From Amylostereum areolatum (Eukaryota > Basidiomycota > Agaricomycetes > Russulales > Stereaceae): a DNA stretch of 64,000 nt. How positions within the stretch are numbered: position 1 is the first letter of the stretch; every line of letters starts with the position of its first letter. The stretch is taken from the NCBI GenBank assembly GCA_012932865.1, contig SAXG01000046.1, positions 248,001-312,000 on the forward strand, given 5' to 3'. Positions 1-11,182 of the stretch are shown here, piece by piece. Below the pieces are notes generated by a model, which saw only the letters and a program-made list of their open reading frames with translations, was not told where the DNA came from and did not search any database. Position numbers and translations under genes: made by a program.

Positions 1-575
1 TGATCCAGTTCATTGAGCGCATCTTGCTGATCCGAGGTGCTGACGAAGGAGGCGTCGAGGGCGGTGATGAAGTTGGCCATAGTGACCGTGGTTCCGGCGG
101 TGAGGACATTGGCGTCTTTGAAGTTGCGCGCCCATTCCTTGGCGGCGCCTTCCCTCATGTAACTGAGAATGAAGCGGACTTGGTCGATTTCACTGATGAA
201 GTCTTGGGGGGCCGCTTCGATGTAACTGGTGACTTCATGTTTGAAGTCCGCGTATTCAGAACGTTTTCCGCTGTACTCTCGTGGTTTGGCGGCGTGGATT
301 TTTCGTTTAGCGGTAGCGGCTGTCGGCGCTCCTGGGGCGGCGGGAGTGAATGCGGCGATGATTAGGTTACTGAAGGCGTGCCAGTTTCCGGCGTCGACAT
401 AGGCCCATTGTGTTCCATTTAATGGGTCGTCGGTGAATTCGAATTTGGCGACTTCGTACGCTATTCCATTAAGGAAAGCGTAGCGGGTATTTCCAATGAC
501 GGGGGCGAATGCGGCGATGTTGGCGGGGCAGTTGGTTTGATCGGCCGCGCGGCGGTTTAGGACAGTGGCGGCCAT
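1..575 (-). CDS. gag: Gag (capsid) protein of element D, partial
   Basis: Open frame from an ATG at 575 to the window edge, 191 codons seen. After an Ala/Pro-rich start, the stretch around residues 80-185 has the layout of a retrotransposon Gag capsid domain: a Lys-Pro-x-x-Tyr-Ser-Gly entry, 'RFILSYMREGAAKEWA', then 'FITALDASFVS'. These match the PF03732-like pattern of fungal Ty3/gypsy Gag. The same frame stays open upstream of the ATG until a TAA at 957-959, so Gag may start further right or be continuous with the 957-1709 frame in an intact copy. No zinc knuckle is reached before the edge. Confidence 0.75.
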   Translation of the reverse strand, partial: MAATVLNRRAADQTNCPANIAAFAPVIGNTRYAFLNGIAYEVAKFEFTDDPLNGTQWAYVDAGNWHAFSNLIIAAFTPAAPGAPTAATAKRKIHAAKPREYSGKRSEYADFKHEVTSYIEAAPQDFISEIDQVRFILSYMREGAAKEWARNFKDANVLTAGTTVTMANFITALDASFVSTSDQQDALNELD

Positions 576-956
576 GGCTTGTCTTCTTTTCCAGGCGGAT
601 GAGGGGGGGGAGCGGGGTCGTAGGGGTCCGGTGTGGGTTTGGACTTGGAAGGTTCGAGGGGGTGGGTTATATGGTGGGGGTGGGGGTGGTGCGGGGGGAG
701 GTTGGTTCCTTAGACGTTCTTCACGTCGGTCGTAGTCTAGGGCGATGAGGGCGAGGTGGTCTTCGGTGAGGGCTTGATTCCCTTCTTCGTCGGCACACCA
801 CTCTCCGTCAACAAAGTAGACTTGTTCTTCTTCTTCGTCTCCTTCTAAGTGGATGAAGTAAAGAAATCTCCGTTCCCTTCGGAGGTATTCTTCGGAGATT
901 CCTCGGGGGAGGGGATGGGGACTGCGGGGGCGTAATCCGTAAGTGGACGACACGGT

Positions 957-1709
957 TTAGAGTGGGCGAGGGATTTGGGGCGGAGTTGCAATGTAGGGGA
1001 CGGGGATCTGATCCCAGTCGTTGTTATTGAGGTTTTCTGGTTCTCCCCACTCGAGGTTGTCGGGGTCGTATTCAAGGGAGTCGTCCTCGACGAGGGTAGT
1101 AGTGTCGGAGAGGTATAGGTCGAGGATGTCGTCGACTTCGTCTAGTTCGCTTCCAATTCCTCCTCCGTCTCCGATGGTCCAAGGCCCAAGTGGATAAATC
1201 CGCGGGGATCCGTCCAGGGATCGCAAGCTACTGGGTGCGGACCTGCTGGAATCTGAATCCTCGTGGGTTGAGGGGAGGGGACTGCTGGGGGCTGTCCAGA
1301 AGCCTTCTTCTTGCGGTGGCGGGCTTGGCGTTGGCGTTGGCCTCCCACCTTCTGGGCTGGTCGTGGTGTAGAGGGGGATGGGGGTGTGGGGCCCGTACCA
1401 CTGATTTGGTAGTTGTTCGTTCCGGTAGATTGCAGAGAAATAGGGCCAGAACTCAAGCCGGGGATGGCCCTGTTCAATTGATACGATGATCCGAGTCCAG
1501 TCAACTCGAACCCGAAATCCCCAATCAGGGTTGCTCGCAGAGGCGTAGACCCAGTTGTGGGCGTCGAAGAGGTTGTCGCCAAAGTAGGCGGTGATGGCGG
1601 TGTCACGTTCGATTTCGGTGACGGCTGTGAATTCTTCGCGTTCATACACGAAGTCGAAGTCGGGGAAATGGAAGTTTTCTTCTTCCAAGGCTTGGTGTTC
1701 CTCTCCCAT
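957..1709 (-). CDS. 5' Gag-region ORF of element D
   Basis: A 250-residue frame in the same reading frame as the Gag at 1-575, separated from it only by a TAA at 957-959. The first half is Trp/Tyr/Phe-rich and acidic ('VDWTRIIVSIEQGHPRLEFW'). The second half is Pro/Ser/Asp-rich linker. Element C has a comparable aromatic-rich region ahead of its Gag, so this is probably a long N-terminal Gag extension or a separate 5' ORF of the family. No domain is recognised. The stop could be real or a decay mutation. Confidence 0.5.
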   Translation of the reverse strand: MGEEHQALEEENFHFPDFDFVYEREEFTAVTEIERDTAITAYFGDNLFDAHNWVYASASNPDWGFRVRVDWTRIIVSIEQGHPRLEFWPYFSAIYRNEQLPNQWYGPHTPIPLYTTTSPEGGRPTPTPSPPPQEEGFWTAPSSPLPSTHEDSDSSRSAPSSLRSLDGSPRIYPLGPWTIGDGGGIGSELDEVDDILDLYLSDTTTLVEDDSLEYDPDNLEWGEPENLNNNDWDQIPVPYIATPPQIPRPL

Positions 1710-2171
1710 GTACTAGCCCCCGAGTCGAGGACGGTTACTAGTACGGCAAGGGGATCGGGTGTCGAGGGATATGTCACTGGTCTTTCCAATCGCAAGACGG
1801 TCTGCCTCAGCCTTCTCGGCCTGTTGGCTGTCTCTTCGTTCAAGGGTCACGAGCCCAAGAACTTCTCGGGTCACTTTCCCTTTGTCGCTTTTACTAGCCT
1901 CCTACACCGTTAGGTGCACCTTCAACTGTCACGTCTGGGTTCTCGTGGTGTTCGAGGGGCCCCGAGTACGTGTAACGTAACGCGGTTACGTCAAGCCGGC
2001 GCCGCTGATGCGTGCACACGACCACAGAATCGGGGTGACTAGTCGCGTACGCTGGGGGCAATGATCCGAGGCGGCACGAAGAAAAAGTGGAGTTAGTAGC
2101 GCAATAAGGCGTCTACTACGGACAGGTATGCTACGCTACGGTGGTCGTCGGGTAGTGCGATGGTAAAGTAG

Positions 2172-2181
2172 ATCTCGACCT
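2172..2181 (-). other. Self-primer binding site of element D
   Basis: Two bases inside the LTR end, the minus strand reads AGGTCGAGAT. This is the exact reverse complement of ATCTCGACCT (2284-2275, minus), which begins 36 bases downstream of the LTR TATA box and so lies at the expected mRNA 5' end. This is the Tf1-type self-priming geometry. It also fixes the inner LTR boundary at 2184. Confidence 0.7.
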
Positions 2182-2183
2182 TA

Positions 2184-2677
2184 TGTCAGCAACGGCCTTA
2201 GTGACGAGCACTAGGCGACGACGTGTGACACAAGTGAAGAGGGACGATGGGGGATAAGGTCGGTAGTATTGACTAGGTCGAGATGGGGAATATGTACAGG
2301 AGGAATGGAGCCCTTATATACTACGAGGCAGAGTCACTTTAGTAAGCTACGACACACGGCGGTCAGTAAGCAGAGCTAAGTATAGATACATGCGCAGCAG
2401 GATCAGTAAGCGAGACAATAAGGATGAGCCGGGTCCGGAGCGGCATGATGTCATGCGCAGCGTTATGATGTCATGTGGAGTCAAAGGAAGCGATGCTAAG
2501 ACGAGCCTGGAGTCATGACGTCAGGAAGGAGCAAGGATAAGCCGAGTCTCCACCGGAGTGACGGAGTATTACTAAGTGATGAGTAGTCAGATAGAAATGA
2601 AGATAAAAATGAATTGGGATATTATCCCCGAGGTCCCCGAGGTGTCCGAGATGTCCGGAATGGTAACGTTCATGACA
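2184..2677 (-). repeat. 5' LTR of element D (494 bp)
   Basis: Begins TGTCATGAACG and ends TGACA on the minus strand, giving the usual TG..CA ends as a 5-bp inverted repeat (TGTCA/TGACA). It contains a TATA box at 2320-2311 and is followed by the primer-binding site. No second copy is in the window, so the ends rest on the terminal motif, promoter and primer site. Confidence 0.7.
2311..2320 (-). promoter_or_regulatory. TATA box of element D LTR
   Basis: TATATAAGGG on the minus strand inside the LTR. The predicted mRNA start, about 36 bases downstream, coincides with the sequence complementary to the primer-binding site. Confidence 0.65.
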
Positions 2678-5600
2678 CACGCGCAGGGTCAAAGGAGTTC
2701 GCATCCGCACATTCCATCTCTCACCTTTACCTGCCCGCCTTTTCACTGAAGACGACGACGAACGACCCAGGGTCTTCCGAGACTGGGAGATCAATGGCCT
2801 GCGTCGTGCTGGGATTCTTCCTGAAGTTGACGGCCCCAACCCGGAGGCAGTACCAATCCGAGCGGGCTTCACCAAGGCGCAAGAGCTTGCAGAGCACTCA
2901 AGGGAAAATGCACGCCCGCAAACCTTTGAAGACTTGGTTCCCCCTCCATACCGCGACTTTGCACCTGTATTCGACAAGAAAACCTCTGAACGACTACCCG
3001 ACCGGCGACCATGGGATCATGCCATCAACATGAAGGACGACTTCGAACCCAAGCCCTGCAAGATCTACCCGCTCTCCCCCTCCGAGCAGATCGAGCTCGA
3101 TACCTTCCTCGACGACCACCTGAAGAAGGGCTACATTCGCCCATCGAAATCACCGCAGGCAAGTCTGTTCTTCTTCGTCAAAAAGAAAGATGGGAAGCTG
3201 CGGCCTGTACAGGACTATCGAGAGCTGAACAAGGGTACCATCAAAAACGAGTACCCCTTGCCGCTGATCTCAGAAATTGTTGACCGCCTCAAAGGTGCAA
3301 AGATCTTCTCCAAGATGGACGTCCGCTGGGGGTACAACAATGTCCGCATCAAGGAAGGCGACGAGTGGAAGGCTGCGTTCAAGACGAATCGTGGCCTCTT
3401 TGAACCTACGGTGATGTTCTTCGGCCTTATGAACTCCCCCGCGACGTTCCAGGCAATGATGAACGAACTTTTCAAGGATCTTATCGACTCGGGCAAAGTC
3501 ATCATCTACATGGACGACATCCTCGTATTCACTCGAACTATGGAGGAACATCGTGCCATAGTGCGACAGGTTCTCCAACGCCTACAAGACAATGACCTGT
3601 TCCTTAAGCCAGAGAAATGTGTCTTCGAGCAGGACTCCGTTGAATACCTCGGACTCATTATCTCACACGACAAGATCGCCATGGACCCCGTCAAGGTAGC
3701 TGGTATCCAGGACTGGCCGACACCCCGGACGGTCAAGGATGTACAATCCTTCCTCGGATTTGGTAATTTCTACCGACGCTTCATCAAGGATTTCTCCAAG
3801 ATCGCACGACCTCTATTCGACCTGACAAAGAAGGACTGCACCTGGAATTGGTCGACGGAATGCCAGACGGCGTTTAACGCACTTAAAGCTGCGTTCACCT
3901 CCTCCCCTGTTTTAGTTATGCCTGATCCAAGGAAACCCTACCTTGTCGAAGTTGACGCCTCGGACTTTGCTACTGGAGGTATACTCTCGCAGAAAGGTGA
4001 CGACGGTCACTGGCATCCAGTGGCATATCTGTCCAAAGCCCTATCGGAACCGGAACGCAACTACGACATCTACGACAAGGAGCTACTCGCGATCATCCGT
4101 GTGCTCGAAGCCTGGCGCCACTACCTCGAAGGCGCCCCCGACACCGTCGAAATCTGGACAGACCACAAGAACCTGGAGCACTTCAAGACGGCACAGAAGC
4201 TGAGCCGCCGACAGGCACGTTGGGCTCTATTCCTCACTCGATTTGACTTTGCGCTCGTTCACAAACCAGGAGTATCCCATCGCCCAGACCCAATGTCCCG
4301 ACGACCTGATCACAAGCAGGGCGTTGAGAACGACAACAAGGAGCGTATCTTGCTCGACCCCAAGTACTTCCAGATACGTGCAACAAGGCCAGGAGCAGTA
4401 ACCTCCCTCGGCGATGTCGAACTCCGACGACGTATCCGCGACTGCAAGACCAAGGACATTGAGGTCGTTCAAGCTCTGGATGCCATCTTACGGAATGGAC
4501 CACGTACACTCGTCAAGAACCTTCAAGAGTGGAACTACGAAGAAGGCCTGGTCCTGTTTAGAGGAAAGGTATATGTCCCTGCAGACGACGGGTTGCGACG
4601 CGACATTGTCAAAATGTACCATGAATCGCCCCTGGCTGGACACCCTGGTCGCTTCAAGACTTACGAACTTGTGAGTCGTGAATATTGGTGGCCTGGCATG
4701 TCTGTCTTCGTCCGCGACTTCGTAGCAGGATGCGCAACCTGCCAGTCGACAAAGACACAGAGCAGCCGACCCCACGTCGACATGATCCCGAACGAAGTAC
4801 CTGACCGACCATTTGGCGTCATCTCTACCGACTTCATTGTCAAGCTCCCTGACTGCGAAGGCTATAATGCCGTCAACGTCGTGGTTGATTGCCTCACCAA
4901 GATGGTGGTTACCACCCCATGTACAACGAAGATCACCAGCGATGGCACGGCCGACATTCTCTTCGATAAGGTATACCGACATTACGGCTTGGCGGACAAG
5001 ATCATCTCGGATCGTGGACCCCAATTTGATGGACAGGTGATGCGTACACTCAACGAGAAGCTCGGGATCAAGTCCGCCCTCAGCACAGCGTATCACCCAC
5101 AGACAGACGGCCAAACCGAACGCGAGAACCAGAACCTTGAGCAGTTCCTGCGAGTGTTCTGCAACTACCGTCAAGATGACTGGGTGAAGTGGCTGCCCTT
5201 CTTCGAGTTTTCTCACAACTCCCGCACCCATGCAGCTACCGGAAAGGCCCCCTTTGAAGTCCTCTATGGCTTCCTCCCCAAGATGTACCCATCCGTAAAC
5301 CCGTCCTCAAAGGTCCCTGCAGTTGAAGAACGCCTCCGTCAACTTGAAGAAGTCCGACAGGAGATCAAGGCCAGCCTTGCCCTCGCATCCGACTTAATGA
5401 AGCACTACAATGGTGACACGATCAGCAAATCGACACTGTTCGCCGTCGGAGACAAGGTCTGGCTCGAAGGCAAAAACCTGAAGACGACGAGGCCGAAAGC
5501 TAAGCTTGCTGCCAAACGATTTGGACCCTTCGAGATCGTTGACATCATTAGCCCAGTGAACTACCGCCTGAAGCTGCCGAAGACGTGGAGAATCCACCCA

Positions 5601-6044
5601 GTCTTCCATGCTTCGCTGCTCACCGCGTACAAGGAGACAACGGCACACGGTCCAAACTATGAACAACCGCCGCCTGACCTTGTTGATGACGAAGAAGAAT
5701 ATGACGTTGAAGACATCATCGACTCGAAGCCGACCCGTAACAAGAAAGGCATACAATACCTCGTCAAGTGGGCAGGCTATCCTGACTCTGAGAATACCTG
5801 GCTCCCTCGCTCCTCGCTCTCAAAAGTCACCGACATGATCGACACCTTCCACAAACGCCATCCAAATGCGCCCCACCCTGTGCGTTCCCTCGGCATCTCC
5901 TTTGACGATTTCCTCGCATCTACCCTTGCAGATGACATTGCGCTCCAGGCGAAAGCGCGTCTTAAAGGGGGGGTAATGTCACGGATCGCTCCATTTCTCT
6001 CTTCATTTGCAGACCTCGTACACGCGACGCGTCACGGCACATGA
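2678..6044 (+). CDS. pol: Chromovirus Pol polyprotein (RT-RNaseH-integrase-chromodomain), 5'-truncated
   Basis: One open frame of about 1120 codons with no true start, because the element is truncated. In order: a linker, then reverse transcriptase (VKKKDGKLRPVQDYRELN, FGLMNSPATFQ, catalytic YMDD near 3507-3518). RNase H follows (DASDFATGGILSQ, TDHKNLEHF). Integrase has an HHCC zinc motif (ending CATC) and DDE core residues, with the first Asp in ISTDF at 4829-4831, then SDRGPQF and TDGQTEREN. The last domain is a chromodomain (YLVKWAGYPDSENTWLP) that would direct integration to particular chromatin. All catalytic residues are present. The frame runs 68 bases into the 3' LTR before TGA, so the C-terminus is LTR-encoded. 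It makes cDNA from element RNA and inserts it. Confidence 0.93.
5964..5973 (+). other. Polypurine tract of chromovirus A
   Basis: AAAGGGGGGG followed by TAA and the LTR start TGTCA. This is the plus-strand primer site. The same tract is found in reverse at element B beside its LTR (48258-48268). Confidence 0.8.
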
Positions 6045-6396
6045 CTTTCCCTTGCATCACATGCTTCAACAATGTCATTGCCCGGACTTCCGAGCGGGGT
6101 TCCGCATCCTTATCTATGACATCATTGCTCCGGACCTTTGTCCTCCGCCCCATGACTCCTTTCTTATTGTTCCCCCCGCTCGCACCACTATTGCATCGCA
6201 TCGCACCATCGTACCCACTTGTATATAAGGACAGTGTTTCTCTTCCCTTTTCCCTAGACTGTCCATCTCGTCATACGGTACTGTAGCGCACGTTGCACTA
6301 CCCTAGACCCCGGCACTCTCGAATCTATTTTCTTCCCGCTTCTCCCATCGTCGCGACTTAGGCGGTTCATCGGTCTCATAAACTGCGTTTCTGACA
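5977..6396 (+). repeat. 3' LTR of chromovirus A (420 bp)
   Basis: Starts TGTCACGGATCGC and ends GTTTCTGACA. Near-identical copies are at 47833-48255 (reverse) and 50988-51410. It contains a TATATAAGG promoter near 6222 and the CTAGACTGTCC motif near 6256, which is complementary to the family's primer-binding site. Confidence 0.92.
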
Positions 6397-7470
6397 GCTG
6401 TGTATGTAGTTTATGTAGTTGAATATATCCTTTTAACCATACCATTGTGTGAAAGCAAGTAAAAAGCCAGGAAATGAGGATTCTGCTGCTCTCACTACAT
6501 GTCTCTATCTACTTTGTATGCTACATAGTATATCTACTATATCTACTATAAGAACTATAGAGTGTTCCCTAGGAGTGTCTACAAAGTTTAGGTGGGAACT
6601 TTGGGTACTATAGCATCTGGGTGAGAACTTTGGGTACTATAGAGGACTATAAAGAACCAGTGCTTACTATAGGCCCCTACAAAAAGGGGTACATGCTGAT
6701 GCAGCTACGAGCACTTTGGAGACTATAAAGTACAACATTGGTAAGGCATTTTTTACTGATGAACACCGCTCCTCGCATTCCTCTGCGGCGGATAGGTTCT
6801 CTCCAGGTGGTTCACACGCAGTGTCGGTGGCAATCTGTTCGTGGTAGATGGGATGACTAGCTGAGAGCCCGGGCTCGCATTTCTGGCATGCATCTCAGTT
6901 CTCATTCGCTATAGGCCATGTTAGCAGCGACGGTCACTGGGCATTCCTCGTCGATACTACTTTAACATATACACGTTCCGCACACACCCACTAAATTGTT
7001 AGCCATATGCAGGGAAATCAAACATGATCTTCGGGAAATGAGTAAATTCAGGTTTTTGATACATAGATGAACAAAGATGAGCAAAGATGTCGATGGAAAC
7101 ATGCCGGCGCGTCAATATACACAGGCGTGACCACCATAACCCGCGGCGGCTGCGGATGGCGGCTGCCTAAATGGGACGGTGGCACCGCGGTGGCGTTTGT
7201 TTACCAATGTTTTGTGCCAGCCGTCTATGAGAGGTTCGCGATCAAACAGGCCCAAAAAGGAAGATCCAGATAAGACCGAGATAACAATAAGATAAGAACA
7301 TAATCTAATCCTCAGATATCATCTCTCCTCCCTTCCCTCGTAGTTCAGAGCGAACCTCTCAGAGACGGTGGGTAGGAGCCTGCCCCTCTTCGCGTTTTTC
7401 CATCCCTCCCCAACTCATCCCCATCGACGAGTTACTTACTACAGCCTCTCGTGAACTGTTTTTTGCCGCC
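6397..7470. other. Gene-less stretch with short direct repeats
   Basis: No convincing coding region. 6430-6730 is AT-rich and full of CTATA/TATAG motifs. A 23-base sequence (starting GGTG, ending TTTGGGTACTATAG) occurs at 6591-6613 and, with one change, at 6619-6641. The remainder is the upstream region of the protease gene. Confidence 0.6.
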
Positions 7471-9605
7471 ATGGATCCTGCTTATTTGAACAAGAGTAAG
7501 TGACGCCCGTCGTTCCTCTTCGTTACCAGTGCTGAGCGTTTTCCGCAGAGATCGTCGACCTGACCGACGAAGAGGCCAGAACCCTCGGGTTCTTGGGCCA
7601 AAGTGAGCTGCTTCGTCATTACACACGTCCATCTCCCACTCATGATTGTCCGTCCACCTTGTAGTCGTTGCTCCAGGTGTCAGAGTCATGGTCGAAAAAG
7701 TGAGGGCTGACCCCGAGAACCTTGGCAGTAAGTCTCTTCATCTTCTTTCTTGCGCGTTTCAGTACCCATGTACTCACATCTTTTTGCGTTTTCAGCCACG
7801 ACTTGCTTTCAGCTCGACTGTCTTAACCGAAGGTACTCAGCCCAGCCTCCCCGACAAGATGTTGTGGGCTCTCCTGTCTCTCCCACCTTTCCCACCTCTC
7901 CAACCATCAGCGAGGCCGATACCCTCTACTCACAGCTCAGTAACGACTCCGACGCCCTCACCGTCGTCGCCCCCGCACTGATCTCCAAGTTTGAGATGAC
8001 CTACTGGTATCACGGCATTTCCGGCGACCCTCCCAAACTCATGTGGCGTTCCGATCTCGAGACCAACCCCTTCCCCATCCCCGCGCTTGGAGACCGCTTC
8101 TTCAAAATCCCCCAGAAGACTTCCCACGGTGTCTTCAATACGCCGCTCAACGCCGTATGGGATACTGTCGCTCCTCAGATCTTAGTATCGATGAAGACCC
8201 GTGGCCTTAAGTACTCTGCGCTTAAGACAGTTCGCTTCTCGATCGTCGAGGACGACGAGGAAACTTTTGGGCCAGTTGTTGTATGGATCGCGGTTCGTCC
8301 CAACACCACCAACGCCGAGGCTGTTCACGATGCCACGCCCGACATCCTTCAAATCCTCGCTGACTCACAGATCACCGATGTCGTCGTCGAGTGGTACGAA
8401 GGGTCTGTCGAAAGGCTGGTCGGCCCGCCTCTGATGAGCGTCGAGGACAACACCAGTCCCAGGTTCGGCCTTACTCACCCCTTCAACACTGGCCTAGGCA
8501 TCCCAATCGCCAGGGAGTCTGACGATGCGCAAGGCACCCTCACGTTCCTGTTCCGGGAGATGAAGACCAGCGACGGCGACCCCAGCGATAGGATCCTCGC
8601 CCTCACCAACAAACACGTCGCCTCCGTCGACACGACCACCCATTACGAGTTCGACGGGACCAACCCTCAGCACATCCTTGTCTGTGGTGAACGCCGTCTG
8701 AATCGTGCCGTCGTCGAGATCGAAGACGCCGTCAACACAGGGTTCCGCGATGCAGTTAGACTTGCCGGAGAATTGGTGGTGTTGAAGTCGAAGCCAGGCG
8801 GGAAGAACGACATGGCCCTGACACGCAAGCAGTTCGCCGTGGACGCCCAGAACCAAGACAACATCATTCTCCAGACCCTCTTCACCGAAGTCCAAGCCGA
8901 GTGGCAGGATACCGAAGGCCGCAGGTTTGGTAAGGTCGACTGGGCTCCCGAGATCTCCGTCAGAGTTGACAACCGCCAATACACTCGCGACATTGCCACA
9001 ATCGTCGTCGATAGGGCGAAGCCCAAGAATTTCGAGGATAACATCGTCGACCTAGGTGCGTTCCGTCCCCTTCATTCCAATCTCGCTTACTAACATTCAA
9101 CTCTTCAGGAAACCAATACGGCGCCGGTGACCTCGAGGATCGCTTCTGGCCCATTGCTGCCGTTCGCGAGGGCAAGACGATCCCAGCCTCCCTCCAGCTC
9201 CCCATCACTCGCCCTCTGCCTCGCCGCCTCGTCAATAATCCCGACACGGAGGACAAGAATGGCGAGCCCCTTTACATCGTCGCCAAGTACGGCAGCAAGA
9301 CCAAGCTCACATTGGGCCGTTATTCCGGCATGGAGGCCTATACCTGCACCGACCTCGGACTCGAGTCCAGGGACGTGGTCGTCTATAACTATAACAAGAA
9401 TTCTGGCGACTTTTCGGACCACGGCGATTCTGGCTCTCTCATCTTCACGGGCTCTGGCGACGGGCTCGCCATCCTGCACTCAGGAATGCCTCGAGGCATG
9501 AATAATCACGTCACCTACGGTACGCCCCTCTGGTGGGTCATCGAGCAGCTCCTCGTCAAGTATCCCTCCGCCGAGTTCTACGGCATCACCTACACCTCCG
9601 ACTGA
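7471..9605 (+). CDS. Trypsin-fold serine protease-like protein
   Basis: Five exons: 7471-7495, 7549-7602, 7665-7727, 7796-9055 and 9109-9605. All introns are GT..AG in phase and give 632 residues. The start ATG has a good context (gccgccATGG) and opens the only consistent splice path. The C-terminal half carries a chymotrypsin-like catalytic set: His in LALTNKHVAS, a candidate Asp in TRDIATIVVD, and Ser in DHGDSGSLIF. The N-terminal half (about 250 residues) is an unrecognised domain. No signal peptide or membrane segment is seen, so it is probably cytosolic or nuclear, unlike secreted trypsins. It resembles a large group of unnamed Agaricomycete proteins. Substrate is unknown. The His and Ser motifs are strong; the Asp assignment is inferred. 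Confidence 0.8.
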
Positions 9606-11182
9606 GCGCAAGCACATCCAAGCTTCGTCCTCGACGTTCCCCCCCTCCCCCCAACTGTCCTTTCTCCTCGTCTTCTGTTTTTTTTTCTATCTGCTTCTTG
9701 TCTCGTTGGTTCAGACGCGTGTCTTGATTCTCGATTCGTTGCCCATCGTTCGTCCCCTTTTCTTTCTATCCTTTATGCTAGTAACTGACAATCTTTGTCG
9801 TTTAGCTCTTTGGCGGATTGCACGCTTCGTCTGTTCCTTCGACGTCGTCTCGGCTCCCTCTCTCCTTCATTCTCTCCGATTTGCGTTCGTCGTCTGCTTA
9901 TCGACGGAGCTGGTGCATGTCTTGACTGGTGAATCGCTGTCCTAGTTCGTTCTCCATCTTCTACTTCGTCTCGTCCTACTGACTGAGAACAACCTTGACG
10001 TCTAGGCACTGGATCGTCGACTTCTCTCCCAGGTATGTCTGGTCCTCTCTCCCGTTTCTCAATACGTGCGGCGCAGAGCTCTTTCTTTTAAGCCTCTCGC
10101 CGCGTCAACTCGCAGCCTCGTCCGCCCCCATTGTATGACTGTTTTTTTTTCTCGTCTCGTTTGTTACTATCGTCCCCACCCCTGGTTCGCACATCCCTCT
10201 CCAACACATGTAACGTTGCTACGTCTCTGAAATGAACATTATCAGTGCTGTTGTTTGTATACGTCGCCGAGTGATTATCTAGTAAGCCAAACTTTGGACA
10301 TGGTAAGACATTGATTACTCGTCGTCCAAAGACTTCAATATAAGCAGCAAGCAAGCAAGTCTCATTTGTTCCGTGTAACATTTCGATACAAATAGTCCGT
10401 TACTTTGCGAGCAATGAGGACAAGGCGGCGAAATTTTCTCCGTTGGTAGGTTGCAGTGGTTGGCCAAGTATAAAAGTCACGGTGATGGGACGGCACAGCT
10501 GTTACGCAGCTTACGCTGACTACAGATTAATGGGTGCGGCAATGACTTGAGGTAAGATCGGTGCCTCGATACGTCAACGAGAATTTTTCAGTGCTCGCAA
10601 GGAATACTGAGAGCGTTTGCAATAGACACTAGACTACATGATAGCTTCTCCATCGTCAGTGTGACCCGAGTCCAAGCCCGTCAACGACTGTCCCGGGACA
10701 AAAGATCAAACGAAATATATATAAGTGACGCTAATGCATATGTGCGGCATGCCTCATCAACACACACGACGACCTCAGAGGAGAGAGCTCGATCAGCAAA
10801 GCCAAAGTCCAATGTACAATGCTCTTTTCTTCTCGACGCGACGAAACCCTCTATCTAGACCAGGGACGACCAGGCCGTTTTCTGCTCAACTGGGGCCCAA
10901 CATCGTACTGTTATGTCGCTCTTCCTGGTTGCTCTCATCCCACTGGCCGAGCTTGTGGGACTTGGTCTAGTTTCCGTTCCAGTCGCAGAACTTGATTCAT
11001 TCACTCTCTTACGTTCTCGCTACAGCTGTTACTGGCCGTTGCATGCAACAAGACGATATTCTCCGTCAGGTACGTAAGTGGTGTTACAATTTCCGTCAAT
11101 CTCAACACGTTATATGGAGAATGAGGGGAAGCGAGAAATATCGAAATGGAAACAGTTTCATTCGTCGACGGGGGGAATTCTT
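9606..11182. other. Intergenic, no gene recognised
   Basis: Starts with a pyrimidine-rich 3' flank of the protease gene (9640-9960). Short frames exist, but none has a family signature or credible splice pattern. A TATATATAAG motif near 10716-10725 has no clear gene beside it. Confidence 0.5.

Larger units (their letters stand above)
1..2677 (-). mobile_element. Ty3/gypsy LTR retrotransposon D (5' part)
   Basis: A minus-strand LTR retrotransposon that runs off the left edge of the window. Reading leftward it has a 5' LTR (2677-2184), a primer-binding site, a leader and Gag-type reading frames down to base 1. Protease, RT, integrase and the 3' LTR would lie outside the window. Its Gag is clearly different from that of element C, so it is a separate family. 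The outer LTR end abuts, at 2677/2678, the interior of chromovirus A exactly where the pol frame of A loses continuity. This suggests D inserted into A. The LTR and primer site are directly visible; the insertion order is inferred. Confidence 0.8.
2678..6396 (+). mobile_element. Chromovirus (Ty3/gypsy with chromodomain) A, 3' part
   Basis: Plus-strand chromodomain Ty3/gypsy element lacking its 5' LTR, gag and most of protease. It retains the protease-RT linker, RT, RNase H, integrase, chromodomain, polypurine tract and 3' LTR. The left end is the junction with the LTR of element D. Elements B and C belong to the same family; by eye, A's LTR is closer to C than B's is. The pol frame has no stop, so this truncated copy seems fairly young. 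Confidence 0.9.

Noticed and set aside
4488..5231. 247-codon minus-strand frame as an antisense gene
   Set aside because: It mirrors the integrase coding strand, and the same antisense frame is found at element B, so it follows from codon bias.
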